Source: Sphingobium sp. Z007 (lineage in GTDB: Bacteria > Pseudomonadota > Alphaproteobacteria > Sphingomonadales > Sphingomonadaceae). From it: a DNA stretch of 64,000 nt. Location: contig NZ_FBXK01000005.1 in NCBI RefSeq assembly GCF_900013425.1, positions 1,798,001-1,862,000 on the forward strand, written 5' to 3'. The position numbers were made by a program, and so were the translations under genes. The notes under the pieces were generated by a model. It was given only the letters and a program-made list of their open reading frames with translations. It had not been told where the DNA came from and ran no database searches. The first letter of the stretch is position 1; each line of letters begins with the position of its first letter. This document shows positions 30,836 through 39,789 of this stretch, piece after piece.

Positions 30836-31849
30836 ATGGATGCTAAGAAGATCGTGCTGCTGGTGGGGGCGCTTATCATAGCGGTCACTACAGCCTTGCT
30901 TGCGCGCAGCATGTTGAGTTCGTCGAGCGCGCCACAAGTAAACGCTGCGTCGATGCCCAGCGATGCCGACCAGCCCCATGTGCTGGTGGCGACCAAGGCT
31001 CTGCCCGTGGGCACCATATTGGATGCGGAAAGCTTCCGCTTCCAGCCATGGCCCAAGGATCTGATCGAACAGGTCTATTATCTCAAGGGTCAGGCCGACC
31101 CCGCCAAGCTGGCCGGCAGCGTCGTGCGCTCCGCCATTACGGCCGGACAGCCGTTGACCCAGGGCGCCATCGTCAAGCCCGGCGATCGCGGCTTCCTTGC
31201 TGCGGCGCTTGGCCCTGGCATGCGCGCCGTGACGGTGCCGGTGTCGGCGCAAAGCTCGGTGGCAGGCTTCGTCTTCCCCGGCGACCGTATCGACCTCGTC
31301 CTGACGCAAAGCGTATCGGGCGGCGGCGACGGCGATCCGCTCAAAGTATCCGAGACCATCCTGCGCAACCTGCGGGTGCTCGCCACGGACCAGCGCATGG
31401 ATGCGATGGGTGCAGACGGCAAGCCCGAAGTGCGCACCTATTCCAACGTGACCATCGAAGTGACGCCCAAGATCGCCGAGAAGATCGCGGTTTCGCAGAC
31501 CATCGGGTCGCTGTCCATGTCGCTCCGGTCGATGGCCGATACAGCGTCTGACCTGGACGCCGCTATCGCCGGCACCGACGTTGATCTGCCCGACGGCAGC
31601 AATCCGAACGCCGAAAAGTCGATCATCGCGAAGCTCGCCTCGCGCCCGGTCGATCGCGGCTCCACCTATTCGACCGGCGCCGACGTATCGCGCTACCAGC
31701 GTAGCTCGGTCCCGGCCAAGGCCGACGCGCCCTTGCCGCCGATGGCCGTTGCCAATGGTGCGCCGATGGGCACCGTCGCCTTTAAGGGCCCGGTGATCCG
31801 CGTGGCCCGCGGCACCAACGTGACCGAAGTTCCGGTCGGGGGGAAGTAA
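30836..31849 (+). CDS. cpaB: Flp pilus assembly protein CpaB
   Basis: A 337-residue periplasmic protein with an N-terminal membrane anchor (KIVLLVGALIIAVTTALLAR) and an SAF/beta-clip domain at 45-110 (VLVATKALPVGTILDAESF). The RcpC/CpaB domain follows, with FVFPGDRIDLVLTQ. The true start is the ATG at 30836 after GAGGGAGG; an upstream open frame is not coding-like. CpaB connects the inner-membrane platform to the secretin. It overlaps nothing and precedes cpaC by 1 base. Confidence 0.92.
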   Translation: MDAKKIVLLVGALIIAVTTALLARSMLSSSSAPQVNAASMPSDADQPHVLVATKALPVGTILDAESFRFQPWPKDLIEQVYYLKGQADPAKLAGSVVRSAITAGQPLTQGAIVKPGDRGFLAAALGPGMRAVTVPVSAQSSVAGFVFPGDRIDLVLTQSVSGGGDGDPLKVSETILRNLRVLATDQRMDAMGADGKPEVRTYSNVTIEVTPKIAEKIAVSQTIGSLSMSLRSMADTASDLDAAIAGTDVDLPDGSNPNAEKSIIAKLASRPVDRGSTYSTGADVSRYQRSSVPAKADAPLPPMAVANGAPMGTVAFKGPVIRVARGTNVTEVPVGGK

Positions 31850-31850
31850 G

Positions 31851-33353
31851 ATGAAGAGCTTGCACAATCGCGCCCCGCGCCTTGCCGCTCCGGCAATCGC
31901 CCTGGGCCTGGCGGTCGCCATGGTCGTAACGCCAACCAGCGCCGTCAACGCCGCGCCTTCCAGCTATCAGGACAATGCGATCCTGATGTCGGTCGGTGGC
32001 AGCCGGGTGGTCAACCTGCCGTCCAAGATGTCGGATGTGGTGATCGGCAACCCTGATGTGGTGGACGTTCATGTCCGTTCGCAGAACCAGCTCTACCTGA
32101 TCGCGAAGAAGGCTGGTGAAACCACCGTCTTTGCCACCGCGCCCAATGGCAAGGTGCTGTTTTCGGGCACCGTGCGGGTCGGCAACAACCTGACCAGCAT
32201 CGACGATATGCTGCACCTGGCAATGCCGGGCGCGCAGATCGCGGTCAACAAGATGAACGGCATGGTCCTGCTGACCGGCACGATCCAGGCGCCCGAAGAC
32301 GCAGCGGAGGCCGAACGGCTGACGCAGGCCTTCGTCGGCAAGGACGTCACCGTGGTCAGCCGCCTGCGGATGGCGACCCCGTTGCAGGTCATGTTGCAGG
32401 TTAAGATCGCCGAAGTCAGCAGGGATTTGGGCCACAAGATCGGCATGAACATAACCGGCCTTGGCACCGGTCGGGGCAGCTTCAGCGGCTACATCAATCG
32501 CGGAGACCGCAACTTCGTCACCGACAATGGCCCTGTGGCGGACGCACCCCAGAACACGACGCGTTCCTGGACTTTCAGCGGTTTGAACGATGGAACGACC
32601 TCGCTCGGGTTCATCGCAAAATTGTTCGGTATGGACGTAGCGGCTGCCCTGGACCTCGCCGAATCGAGCGGTCTGTCGACGACATTGGCGCAGCCGAACC
32701 TGACCGCCCTGTCGGGAGAAACCGCCAGCTTCCTGGCCGGCGGCGAATATCCCTACACGGTCAGCAACGGCACGCAGGGCAACAGCATCGAATTCAAGCA
32801 ATATGGGGTCCAGTTGGCCTTCACGCCGACGGTGCTGGCCGATGGCCGCATCTCGCTGCGCGTGCGGCCGACGGTGTCCAGCCTGGACTTTACGATCAAC
32901 ACCAATGTGCCTGCGCTTAAGAGCCGCACCGCCGAAACGACGGTGGAGCTAGGATCGGGCCAGGCCTTCATGATCGCGGGCCTGCTCAATAGCGAAACCG
33001 GCAACACCATCAACAAGGTGCCCTTCCTGGGTGACGTGCCGATCTTGGGCAGCCTTTTCAAGTCGCGCTCCTTCCAGCGCAACGAAACCGAACTGGTCAT
33101 CATCGTCACGCCTTATCTGGCGAAACCGATGAATGCGTCCGACGTGCGCCTGCCGACCGACGGCTTCCGCAACGCCACCCAGGCGCAGGGGCTGCTGTTG
33201 CAGCAGGGCAATGACGGCATCAGCGGCGCGCGCGGCCAAGGCCCGACCCGCGCACCCGGCGCCCCGACGCCCGTAGGCCCACAAGCCACGGCGCCCGTGC
33301 GCAGCGAAAACAAGGCGAAGTCCGGGGCCGTCGCGCCCGGCTTCAGCTTCTGA
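31851..33353 (+). CDS. cpaC: Tad pilus secretin CpaC/RcpA
   Basis: A 500-residue outer-membrane secretin. A signal peptide (about 1-35) is followed by the N0-like domain (VVNLPSKMSDVVIGNPDVVD), a BON-type segment and the C-terminal secretin gate with AAALDLAESSGLSTTLAQPN and VPFLGDVPILGSLFKSRSF. The end is Pro/Ala-rich. It forms the pore through which the Flp pilus leaves the cell. Confidence 0.94.
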   Translation: MKSLHNRAPRLAAPAIALGLAVAMVVTPTSAVNAAPSSYQDNAILMSVGGSRVVNLPSKMSDVVIGNPDVVDVHVRSQNQLYLIAKKAGETTVFATAPNGKVLFSGTVRVGNNLTSIDDMLHLAMPGAQIAVNKMNGMVLLTGTIQAPEDAAEAERLTQAFVGKDVTVVSRLRMATPLQVMLQVKIAEVSRDLGHKIGMNITGLGTGRGSFSGYINRGDRNFVTDNGPVADAPQNTTRSWTFSGLNDGTTSLGFIAKLFGMDVAAALDLAESSGLSTTLAQPNLTALSGETASFLAGGEYPYTVSNGTQGNSIEFKQYGVQLAFTPTVLADGRISLRVRPTVSSLDFTINTNVPALKSRTAETTVELGSGQAFMIAGLLNSETGNTINKVPFLGDVPILGSLFKSRSFQRNETELVIIVTPYLAKPMNASDVRLPTDGFRNATQAQGLLLQQGNDGISGARGQGPTRAPGAPTPVGPQATAPVRSENKAKSGAVAPGFSF

Positions 33354-33368
33354 CGGAAGGAATAAGAC

Positions 33369-34016
33369 ATGACCTCTCTGTCCATCAAAGCGTTCGTGAC
33401 CATCGCGATCCTTGCGCTGCCCATGACGGCCCAGGCGCTACCCCGATCCAATCGCACCGTGGATTCCATCCACCAGCCGGTGGTGGGGCACAGCGCCTAT
33501 ACGTTCGACGTCCAGGCTGGGTCGAATGGCGGCCTGACTCCGAACGAAGCCATCCGGCTCAATGACTGGTTCACGTCGATCGCCCTTGGCTATGGCGACA
33601 ATATCGCCGTCGTCTCCGATGGCGGCTATTTCAGCCCCGCCTTGCGGGACGATATCGACAATGTCGTTGCCCGCTATGGGCTGCTGGTCGCGACGGACAG
33701 TTCGGCCGAAGCGGGAGAGGCGCCTGCTGGCAGCGTCCGCCTGATCGTGCGCCGCGCCACGGCCAGCGTGCCCAGCTGCCCCGATTGGCATGAAAAGCAG
33801 GAAACCGACACGAACCTGGGCACCAGCTCCAATTTCGGCTGCGGCGTCAACAGCAACATGGCGGCCATGGTCGCCAACCCGGAAGATCTGGTCCGCGGTC
33901 AGGGCACCGACAGCGACATGCGCACCGTCACGTCGAACCGCGCCATTTCCACCTATCGCGACAAGGCGCCGACAGGCGCCGGCGAGCTCAAGCAGATGAC
34001 GGCAGGAGGGCAATAA
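33369..34016 (+). CDS. cpaD: Pilus assembly protein CpaD
   Basis: A 215-residue exported protein with a signal peptide ending at AQA-LP (residue 24) and the CpaD core: CPDWHEKQETDTN, SSNFGCGVNSNMAAMVANPE and DLVRGQG. CpaD works with the secretin at the outer membrane. In Caulobacter it is a lipoprotein; here no lipobox cysteine is present in the signal region, so it appears to be a plain periplasmic protein. It starts 15 bases after cpaC and ends 1 base before cpaE. Confidence 0.9.
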   Translation: MTSLSIKAFVTIAILALPMTAQALPRSNRTVDSIHQPVVGHSAYTFDVQAGSNGGLTPNEAIRLNDWFTSIALGYGDNIAVVSDGGYFSPALRDDIDNVVARYGLLVATDSSAEAGEAPAGSVRLIVRRATASVPSCPDWHEKQETDTNLGTSSNFGCGVNSNMAAMVANPEDLVRGQGTDSDMRTVTSNRAISTYRDKAPTGAGELKQMTAGGQ

Positions 34017-34017
34017 G

Positions 34018-35310
34018 ATGAACGCACCCTGGAAGCCCGGCGCGGCCGGGCCACGTGATCCTTTCCATGCCTTCGTCTGCGACGATCACAGCTTTGACAT
34101 GCTGCGCGGCGTCGCCGCCGAACTGGGATGGGCGCCGGAAAAGGTGAACAAGGGCGGCATGCGCAATGCGGTGCAGAGCCTGTCGATCACCGCATCGCCG
34201 CAAATCCTGTTCGTCGATATGTCCGAAAGCGGTGATCCGCTGAACGACATCAACAGCCTGGCGGAAGTTTGCGAGCCTGGCACGGTCGTGATCGCTGCGG
34301 GGCAGGTCAACGACGTGCGCCTCTATCGCGATCTGGTCGCCAGCGGCATCCAGGATTATCTGCTCAAACCCTTCGGCGCGGACCAGCTGCGCGACGCGCT
34401 GGCGCAGGCGCAGGCCGTGTTCATGGCCCCGCGCGACGTGGCGCCCGAACGCCCGCACGCCACGATCGCCGTGATCGGCACGCGCGGCGGCGTCGGCGCA
34501 TCCAGCATTGCGACCTCGCTCGCCTGGATGCTGTCGGAAAAGAAGAAGCGCCCGACCGCGCTGCTCGACCTCGACGTGCATTTCGGCACCAACGCGCTGG
34601 CGATGGACCTGGAGCCGGGACGCGGCCTGACCGACGCGATCGAAAATCCCAGCCGCATCGACGGGCTGTTCATCGAACGCGCCATGGTGCGGGCGAGCGA
34701 CACGCTGGCCATCCTGTCGGCCGAAGCGCCGATCAGCCAGCCGATGATGACGGATGGCGGGGCGTTCTACCAGTTGCTGGAAGAATTCCGTCTCGCCTTC
34801 GAATGTAGCGTCATCGACCTACCACGGAATATGCTGATCCAGCATCCGCACCTGATGACCGACGCTAATGTGACGCTGGTGGTGACCGAACTGACTTTGG
34901 CAGCGGCCCGCGATACCATCCGCATCCTGTCCTGGCTCAAGAGCAATGCGCCCCAGGCCCGTCCGCTGGTGATCGCCAACCGCGTCCATCCCGGTGCGCC
35001 TGAGATCAGCCGCAAGGATTTCGAGCAATCGATCGAGCGCAAGGTGGACATTATGATACCGTTCGACCTGCGCATCGCATCGCAGGCAGCGAAACTGGGA
35101 AAGACACTGGCCGAAACGGCCAAGGGCAGCAAGGTCGGCGCGGCTTGCGCCAGCCTGCTGGACGAAGTGCTGGGCGCCGCCGACCATAACCATACGGTCG
35201 AAGCGCCCAAGGGGCCGCGCAAGAAGGGCGACTCGCTGCTGGGCAAGATCGGCGAGTTCCGGTCGATGATGCCATCGCGCCGCAAGGACAAAGCGACGCT
35301 AGACAATTGA
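34018..35310 (+). CDS. cpaE: Tad pilus localisation ATPase CpaE
   Basis: A 430-residue protein with an N-terminal receiver-like domain (FVCDDHSFDMLRGVAAELG, and QDYLLKPFGADQL) and a C-terminal MinD/ParA-like ATPase with the deviant P-loop GTRGGVGASSIATSLAW and TALLDLDVHFG. CpaE places the pilus machine at the pole. The tail after residue 390 is basic and Gly/Lys-rich. It is followed not by cpaF but by tadB after a 52-base gap containing a hairpin. Confidence 0.92.
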   Translation: MNAPWKPGAAGPRDPFHAFVCDDHSFDMLRGVAAELGWAPEKVNKGGMRNAVQSLSITASPQILFVDMSESGDPLNDINSLAEVCEPGTVVIAAGQVNDVRLYRDLVASGIQDYLLKPFGADQLRDALAQAQAVFMAPRDVAPERPHATIAVIGTRGGVGASSIATSLAWMLSEKKKRPTALLDLDVHFGTNALAMDLEPGRGLTDAIENPSRIDGLFIERAMVRASDTLAILSAEAPISQPMMTDGGAFYQLLEEFRLAFECSVIDLPRNMLIQHPHLMTDANVTLVVTELTLAAARDTIRILSWLKSNAPQARPLVIANRVHPGAPEISRKDFEQSIERKVDIMIPFDLRIASQAAKLGKTLAETAKGSKVGAACASLLDEVLGAADHNHTVEAPKGPRKKGDSLLGKIGEFRSMMPSRRKDKATLDN

Positions 35311-35316
35311 TCGCAT

Positions 35317-35339
35317 GCGCCGCCCCAAATGGGCGGCGC
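35317..35339. other. Perfect hairpin at the cpaE-tadB junction
   Basis: GCGCCGCCC (35317-35325) and GGGCGGCGC (35331-35339) form a 9-bp perfect GC stem with loop CAAAT. It lies 6 bases after the cpaE stop, where cpaF would usually begin. No T-tract follows, so it could be an attenuator, an mRNA-processing or stabilising hairpin, or the scar of a deletion. Confidence 0.6.
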
Positions 35340-35362
35340 AGCATTACAAGACAGGCGACGAG

Positions 35363-36361
35363 ATGGACGGCAATTTCATCCTGATAACGGTGCTGATCGC
35401 AACCCTGCTGGGGCTGGGCGTGGTCGCGTTCGCCGGTCCGTCGCCGGACAAGGCGCGCAAGCGGCGCGTCGCGATGATCCGCGGCCGCCACAGCGAGTCC
35501 GCCGAAGCGCTGCTGGAAGCGCGGATGCGCAAGGTCATTTCCAATCGGGCGACCGGCGTCGAAGCCAAGATGCTGGTGTCACTGATCCCCAACCCGGAAA
35601 ATCTGACCAAGCGTCTCAAGATGACCGGCAAGAAATGGACGCTCAGCCAGTATATGACGGCCAGCGCCGGTATCTTCCTGCTGCTGTCGGCGTTGCTGAT
35701 GATCCGCGGCTTCCCGTTCCTGTTCGCCATGATGGTCGGTCTGGCGGCCGGGCTTGGCCTGCCGCACTGGTGGGTCGGGCGGCTTATCAAGAAACGGGTC
35801 AACAAGTTCACGGCGAAATTTCCCGATGCGCTGGAACTGCTGACGCGCGGCTTGCGATCCGGCCTGCCGATCGCCGAAACGCTGGGCATCGTGTCCAGCG
35901 AAATCCCTGGACCGGTGGGCGAGGAATTCAAGCTGATAACCGAACGCATCAGGATCGGGCGGACCATGGAGCAGGCGCTGCAGGAAACGGCCGACCGGCT
36001 GGGGACGGCCGAATTCCAGTTCTTCGTCATCACCTTGTCGATCCAGCGGGAGACGGGCGGCAACCTGGCCGAAACCCTGTCCAACCTCGCCACCGTGCTG
36101 CGCCAGCGTGCGCAGATGAAGTTGAAGATCCGCGCCATGTCCTCGGAATCCAAAGCGTCCGCCTATATTATCGGTGCGCTGCCTCCGTTGGTGTTCGGCA
36201 TGATCTGCTACATCAACTTCAATTACATGACCCCCTTCTTCACGCCGGACCCGGCCGGTTTGTTCGGGCTCAGCACCATGCAGGTGATCGGCATCGGCGG
36301 CATGTGCTGGATGGGCATCGGCGCCTTCATCATGGCCCAGATGGTCAACTTCGAAATCTGA
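35363..36361 (+). CDS. tadB: Tad pilus platform protein TadB
   Basis: A 332-residue inner-membrane protein with one N-terminal membrane segment, a central pair (MTASAGIFLLLSALLMIRGF), the T2SSF domain (FPDALELLTRGLRSGLPIAE, and LSIQRETGGNLAETL) and a C-terminal pair. The ATG at 35363 follows GGCGACGAG; the open frame continues upstream to 35315 but that part lies in the hairpin and is not homologous. It forms the platform on which the CpaF motor normally acts. Confidence 0.9.
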   Translation: MDGNFILITVLIATLLGLGVVAFAGPSPDKARKRRVAMIRGRHSESAEALLEARMRKVISNRATGVEAKMLVSLIPNPENLTKRLKMTGKKWTLSQYMTASAGIFLLLSALLMIRGFPFLFAMMVGLAAGLGLPHWWVGRLIKKRVNKFTAKFPDALELLTRGLRSGLPIAETLGIVSSEIPGPVGEEFKLITERIRIGRTMEQALQETADRLGTAEFQFFVITLSIQRETGGNLAETLSNLATVLRQRAQMKLKIRAMSSESKASAYIIGALPPLVFGMICYINFNYMTPFFTPDPAGLFGLSTMQVIGIGGMCWMGIGAFIMAQMVNFEI

Positions 36362-36380
36362 TCGGGAAGGGATAAAAGAT

Positions 36381-37370
36381 ATGGACGCCCCTACCCCAGC
36401 CGGCACGCTCTTTGGCCTGACTGCGACCGATGTCGGCACGCTGCTGGCCGCACTCGCCACGCTCGCCATATTGTTTGCGCTTTATGCGGTAATGACCGTG
36501 CGCGACCCAATGGCCAAGCGCGTCAAGGCGCTTAACGACCGGCGCGAACAGCTGAAGGCAGGCATCACCGCATCGACCGCCAAGCGCCGCGCCAAGCTGG
36601 TCACACGCAACCAGACGACCGACAATATGCGGTCCTTCCTGTCCAGCCTGAAGGTCTTGCAGGACGACCAGTTGAAGGACGCGCAGATCCGCCTGGCGCA
36701 GGCCGGCATCCGGTCCAAGGACTGGGCCGTCGCCGTGATCTTTGGCCGGATGATCCTGCCGATCATGATCGGCGGCTTTGCGGCGATCATGCTTTATGGC
36801 GTGGGCATCGAACCCGAATGGGGTCCGCTGAAACGCTTCTTCGCCTTCGCCGTGGCGTTGTTGCTTGCCTACAAGGCGCCCGACATCTATATCGACAACA
36901 AGGTGCAGAAGCGGTCGGCCGCGATCCGCAAGGGACTGCCGGACGCGCTCGACCTGCTGGTCATCTGCGCCGAGGCCGGCCTGACCGTCGATGCCGCCTT
37001 CAACCGCGTGTCCCGCGAACTGGGCAAGGCCTATCCCGAACTGGGCGACGAGTTCCAGTTGACCGCGATCGAGCTGAGCTTCCTGACCGAGCGCCGCATG
37101 GCGTTCGAAAATCTGGCGACGCGCGTGAAGCTGGACGCGGTCAAGGGCGTGGTCACGACCATGATCCAGACCGAGAAATACGGCACTCCGCTGGCGTCCG
37201 CGCTGCGCGTGCTGTCGGCCGAATTCCGCCATGAACGCATGATGCGCGCCGAGGAAAAGGCCGCGCGCCTGCCCGCGATCATGACGGTGCCGCTGATTCT
37301 GTTTATCCTGCCGACCCTGTTCGTCGTCATCCTGGGTCCGGCGGCCTGTTCGATCAGCACCGCTTTCTAA
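36381..37370 (+). CDS. tadC: Tad pilus platform protein TadC
   Basis: A 329-residue inner-membrane protein with an N-terminal membrane segment (LLAALATLAILFALYAVM), the T2SSF domain (LPDALDLLVICAEAGLTVDA, MIQTEKYGTPLASALRVLS) and a final membrane segment. It is the paired platform protein of TadB and begins 19 bases after it. It is the last gene of the operon; TadD, TadE/F and pilin genes are absent downstream. Confidence 0.9.
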   Translation: MDAPTPAGTLFGLTATDVGTLLAALATLAILFALYAVMTVRDPMAKRVKALNDRREQLKAGITASTAKRRAKLVTRNQTTDNMRSFLSSLKVLQDDQLKDAQIRLAQAGIRSKDWAVAVIFGRMILPIMIGGFAAIMLYGVGIEPEWGPLKRFFAFAVALLLAYKAPDIYIDNKVQKRSAAIRKGLPDALDLLVICAEAGLTVDAAFNRVSRELGKAYPELGDEFQLTAIELSFLTERRMAFENLATRVKLDAVKGVVTTMIQTEKYGTPLASALRVLSAEFRHERMMRAEEKAARLPAIMTVPLILFILPTLFVVILGPAACSISTAF

Positions 37371-37498
37371 AAACTTTGGAGAGGGGGACAGGCGCTGCCG
37401 TAGCGTCGCCCGAAAGACCCGCCCGCTCCCCCAAAAAAGGCGGTGGCGGGCGTGGTTTTTCGTGGCTATCCTTGTATCAAACACAAGGAGTGGATCGC

Positions 37499-37921
37499 AT
37501 GAAGCTGGCCGTTTTCGCCATTGCAACCCTGACCGCCGCCTTTGCCAGCCTGCCCGCGCAGGCGGCCCAGCCTGTCACCGGCCGCTGGGCGACCGTCGAT
37601 GGCAAGGCGATCGTCCAGATTGCGCCATGCGGCAGGCATCTGTGCGGGAAGATCGAAAAGATCGTGAAACCGACGCCCGGTCGCCCGCAGACAGACATCA
37701 AGAACCCCGATGCCGCGCTGCGCTCGAAACCGCTCGTTGGCCTTGCCCTGCTCACCGGCTTCGAGGATGCGGGCGAACATTGGAAAGGGACGATCTACGA
37801 TCCCGAAGGCGGAAAAAGCTATATGTCCAAGCTGACTCGCAACGGCAATGGCACGCTGAAGGTGCAGGGCTGCATCGCATCCTTCCTGTGCAAGACCCAG
37901 ACCTGGACGCCGGTCCGCTAG
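37499..37921 (+). CDS. DUF2147 domain-containing exported protein
   Basis: A 140-residue secreted protein. The signal peptide MKLAVFAIATLTAAFASLPA (cleaved near AQA-AQ) is followed by the DUF2147 domain: GRWATVDGKAIVQI, CGRHLCGKIEKI, WKGTIYDPEGGKSY and a C-terminal CIASFLCKTQTWT. AAGGAG lies eight bases before the ATG. The family has a lipocalin-like beta fold and unknown function. It ends overlapping the end of the convergent urtE by 4 bases. Confidence 0.88.
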   Translation: MKLAVFAIATLTAAFASLPAQAAQPVTGRWATVDGKAIVQIAPCGRHLCGKIEKIVKPTPGRPQTDIKNPDAALRSKPLVGLALLTGFEDAGEHWKGTIYDPEGGKSYMSKLTRNGNGTLKVQGCIASFLCKTQTWTPVR

Positions 37922-38634
37922 ATCTGGACCAAGTGCGCGACATCCTTCGCGCCTTCTTCGGCGATGCTGCCCTGGCGAATGATCCGGCCGTTCTGCATCG
38001 CACAGTATCGGTCGGCGAAGCGCCAGACGAAGTCGAGATATTGTTCGACCACCAGGACGGTCATGCCCAGTTCGTCGCGGACATGGACGAGCGCCGCCTC
38101 AATCTGTTGCACGACATTGGGTTGGATGCCCTCGGTCGGTTCGTCGAGCAGCAACAGGCTGGGCTCCCCGGCGAGCGCGCGACCAATGGCCAATTGCTGC
38201 TGCTCGCCGCCGGACAGGAAACCGGCGGCGCGGGCGCGGATATCGTACAGCTTGGGAAACAGGTCGAAGATATGTTGCGGCACTTTTGCCGCGCCTTTAC
38301 CCCGGTCAGCGAGCGCGGACAGGCCCGTCTCCAGATTTTCCATGACGGTCAGTTGCGGGAAGACATGCCGTCCCTGCGGCACGAAGCCGATGCCGGCGCG
38401 CGACCGCTTGTGCGCGGGCAGCTTGGTAATATCCTGCCCATCGAAACGGATCGTACCGCCAACCGCCCGGCGCGTGTCCATGATCGCGGGCAGCAGCGTC
38501 GTCTTGCCGACGCCATTGCGGCCGATCAGCGCCATCACCTGGCCCCGCTCCAGGGTCAGATCGACGTCCCACAAAACCTGGCTCTGGCCATAGGCGCTCG
38601 ACAGGGCAGCGATTTCGATCAACCGCGCGCTCAC
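37918..38634 (-). CDS. urtE: Urea ABC transporter ATP-binding protein UrtE
   Basis: A 238-residue branched-chain-type ATPase with Walker A GRNGVGKTTLL, the Q-loop FVPQGRHVFPQLTV, signature FLSGGEQQQLAIGRALAG, and Walker B LLLLDEPTEGIQP. It is intact and matches UrtE (LivF-like, with the EGIQPNVV element). The start is a GTG at 38634 that overlaps the stop of the urtD remnant (GTGA). Its partner subunits upstream are broken, so it is probably an orphan left after deletion of the transporter. Confidence 0.85.
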   Translation of the reverse strand: MSARLIEIAALSSAYGQSQVLWDVDLTLERGQVMALIGRNGVGKTTLLPAIMDTRRAVGGTIRFDGQDITKLPAHKRSRAGIGFVPQGRHVFPQLTVMENLETGLSALADRGKGAAKVPQHIFDLFPKLYDIRARAAGFLSGGEQQQLAIGRALAGEPSLLLLDEPTEGIQPNVVQQIEAALVHVRDELGMTVLVVEQYLDFVWRFADRYCAMQNGRIIRQGSIAEEGAKDVAHLVQI

Positions 38635-38666
38635 GCTGTGTGGCCCAGATAGACGGCGGCGACAGC
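38631..38666 (-). pseudogene. urtD: C-terminal stub of UrtD
   Basis: Only the last eleven codons remain (AVAAVYLGHTA then TGA), matching the usual UrtD C-terminus (VYLG near the stop) and keeping the normal urtD-urtE overlap. They are joined directly to urtC sequence, so about 230 codons of urtD are deleted. Confidence 0.55.
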
Positions 38667-38990
38667 GCACCCATCAGGTAGAGCCATAGTTCGGGGAAGG
38701 CGCTCGACACGGCATCGCGCGCAAGATTCACGAGCAGCGCGCCCACGATCGCCCCGGCCAGGCTGTATCGGCCACCGATCGCGACCCAGACGACCATCTC
38801 GATCGAGGGGACAACGCCGATCAAGGCTGGAGACACCACGCCCGCGTGGAGGGTGAAGAGCGCGCCCCCGATCCCAGCCAGCATCGCGGCGATGGCGAAA
38901 GCGACGACCTTGAAGGGCGTAGGGCTGTAGCCGAGAAAGCGCACGCGATTCTCGCCATCGCGCGCGGCGCGCAGCAATATGCGCGACGCT
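38667..38990 (-). pseudogene. urtC: Remnant of urea ABC transporter permease UrtC (C-terminal part)
   Basis: About 105 codons of the UrtC C-terminal half: RAARDGENRVRFLGYSPTPF, AMLAGIGGALFTLHAG, VVWVAIGGRYSLAGAIVGAL and SSAFPELWLYLMGAL. It lacks roughly the first two-thirds of the protein and the last residues. Its upstream side is joined out of frame to the end of urtB and its downstream side to the urtD stub. Confidence 0.75.
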
Positions 38991-39779
38991 GACATCGACG
39001 AAAATCTGCGCGAGCGCCGCGAACAGGCCGAGGATGATGGCCGATGCCGTGGTGCCCACGATACTGCCAAGGCCGCCCATGACGACGACGAGGAAGGCCG
39101 GGATGATATAGCTTTGCCCGACATTGGGCGTGACCGGGCCAAGCAGCGCCAGCATGACGCCCGCCAGACCCGCGACGCCCGAACCGAGGCAAAAGACGGT
39201 GAGATCCACCCGCTTCACGTCGATGCCGGAGGCCGACGCCATCATCCGATCCTAGTTGACCGCGCGGACCAGCAGGCCGATCCGGGTCTTGAGCAGCAGC
39301 AGCGCCAGACCGCCCGGCACGAGGGCCGCGATCAGGATGATGAACAGCCGCGCCGACGGCAGGGTCACGCCAAAAGCCACGAAGCTGCCGGTCAGCCATT
39401 CGGGTGCCCGCACCTCCACGCCGACCGCGCCGAACAGGTCGCGTGCGCCCTGTTGCAGGATCAGGTTGACGCCCCAGGTCGCGAGCAGCGTGTCGAGCGG
39501 GCGGGCCGACAGGCGGCGGATCAGGGTGGACTGGATAAGGCCGCCCGTCGCCGCCGCGCCGATGAAAGCGACCGGAATGGCGAGGATGATCCCCAGCGCC
39601 CCCGGCACGACGAGCAGCGTCATCCACGCCAGATAGCCACCCAGCATCAGCATTTCGCCATGCGCCATATTGATGACGCGCATCAGCCCGAAGGAGAGGG
39701 CCAGGCCAAGCGCGGCAAGCAGATACAGCGACGCCAGCGATGCGCCGTTGAACAGCTGGTTGAGGAAAAGGGCGTCCAT
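38985..39779 (-). pseudogene. urtB: Urea ABC transporter permease UrtB, broken by an internal amber codon and a 3' deletion
   Basis: The 5' part (39252-39779) encodes 175 residues of UrtB (ALGLALSFGLMRVINMAHGE, ATWGVNLILQQGARDLFG, LLKTRIGLLVRAVN). It stops at TAG (39252-39254), where the family has a Gln codon, one base away. The same frame then continues for about 85 codons (RMMASASGIDVKRVDLTVFC, NVGQSYIIPAFLVVVMGGLG) before running out of homology at about 38990, where urtC sequence begins in another frame. Both changes inactivate the permease. Confidence 0.85.
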
Positions 39780-39789
39780 TATCCAACAT

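Noticed and set aside
34480..34530. CpaE as a broken ATPase because its P-loop has Arg-Gly-Gly-Val-Gly-Ala instead of the standard Lys residues
   Set aside because: This deviation is common in CpaE proteins of the MinD/ParA type and is not evidence of loss of function here.
35317..35339. Hairpin after cpaE as a rho-independent terminator
   Set aside because: No T-tract follows and tadB starts 24 bases later in the same direction, so full termination would silence tadB-tadC.
39252..39254. Programmed readthrough or pyrrolysine at the UrtB amber codon
   Set aside because: The rest of urtB is also truncated downstream and urtC/urtD are deleted, so simple pseudogene decay explains it.
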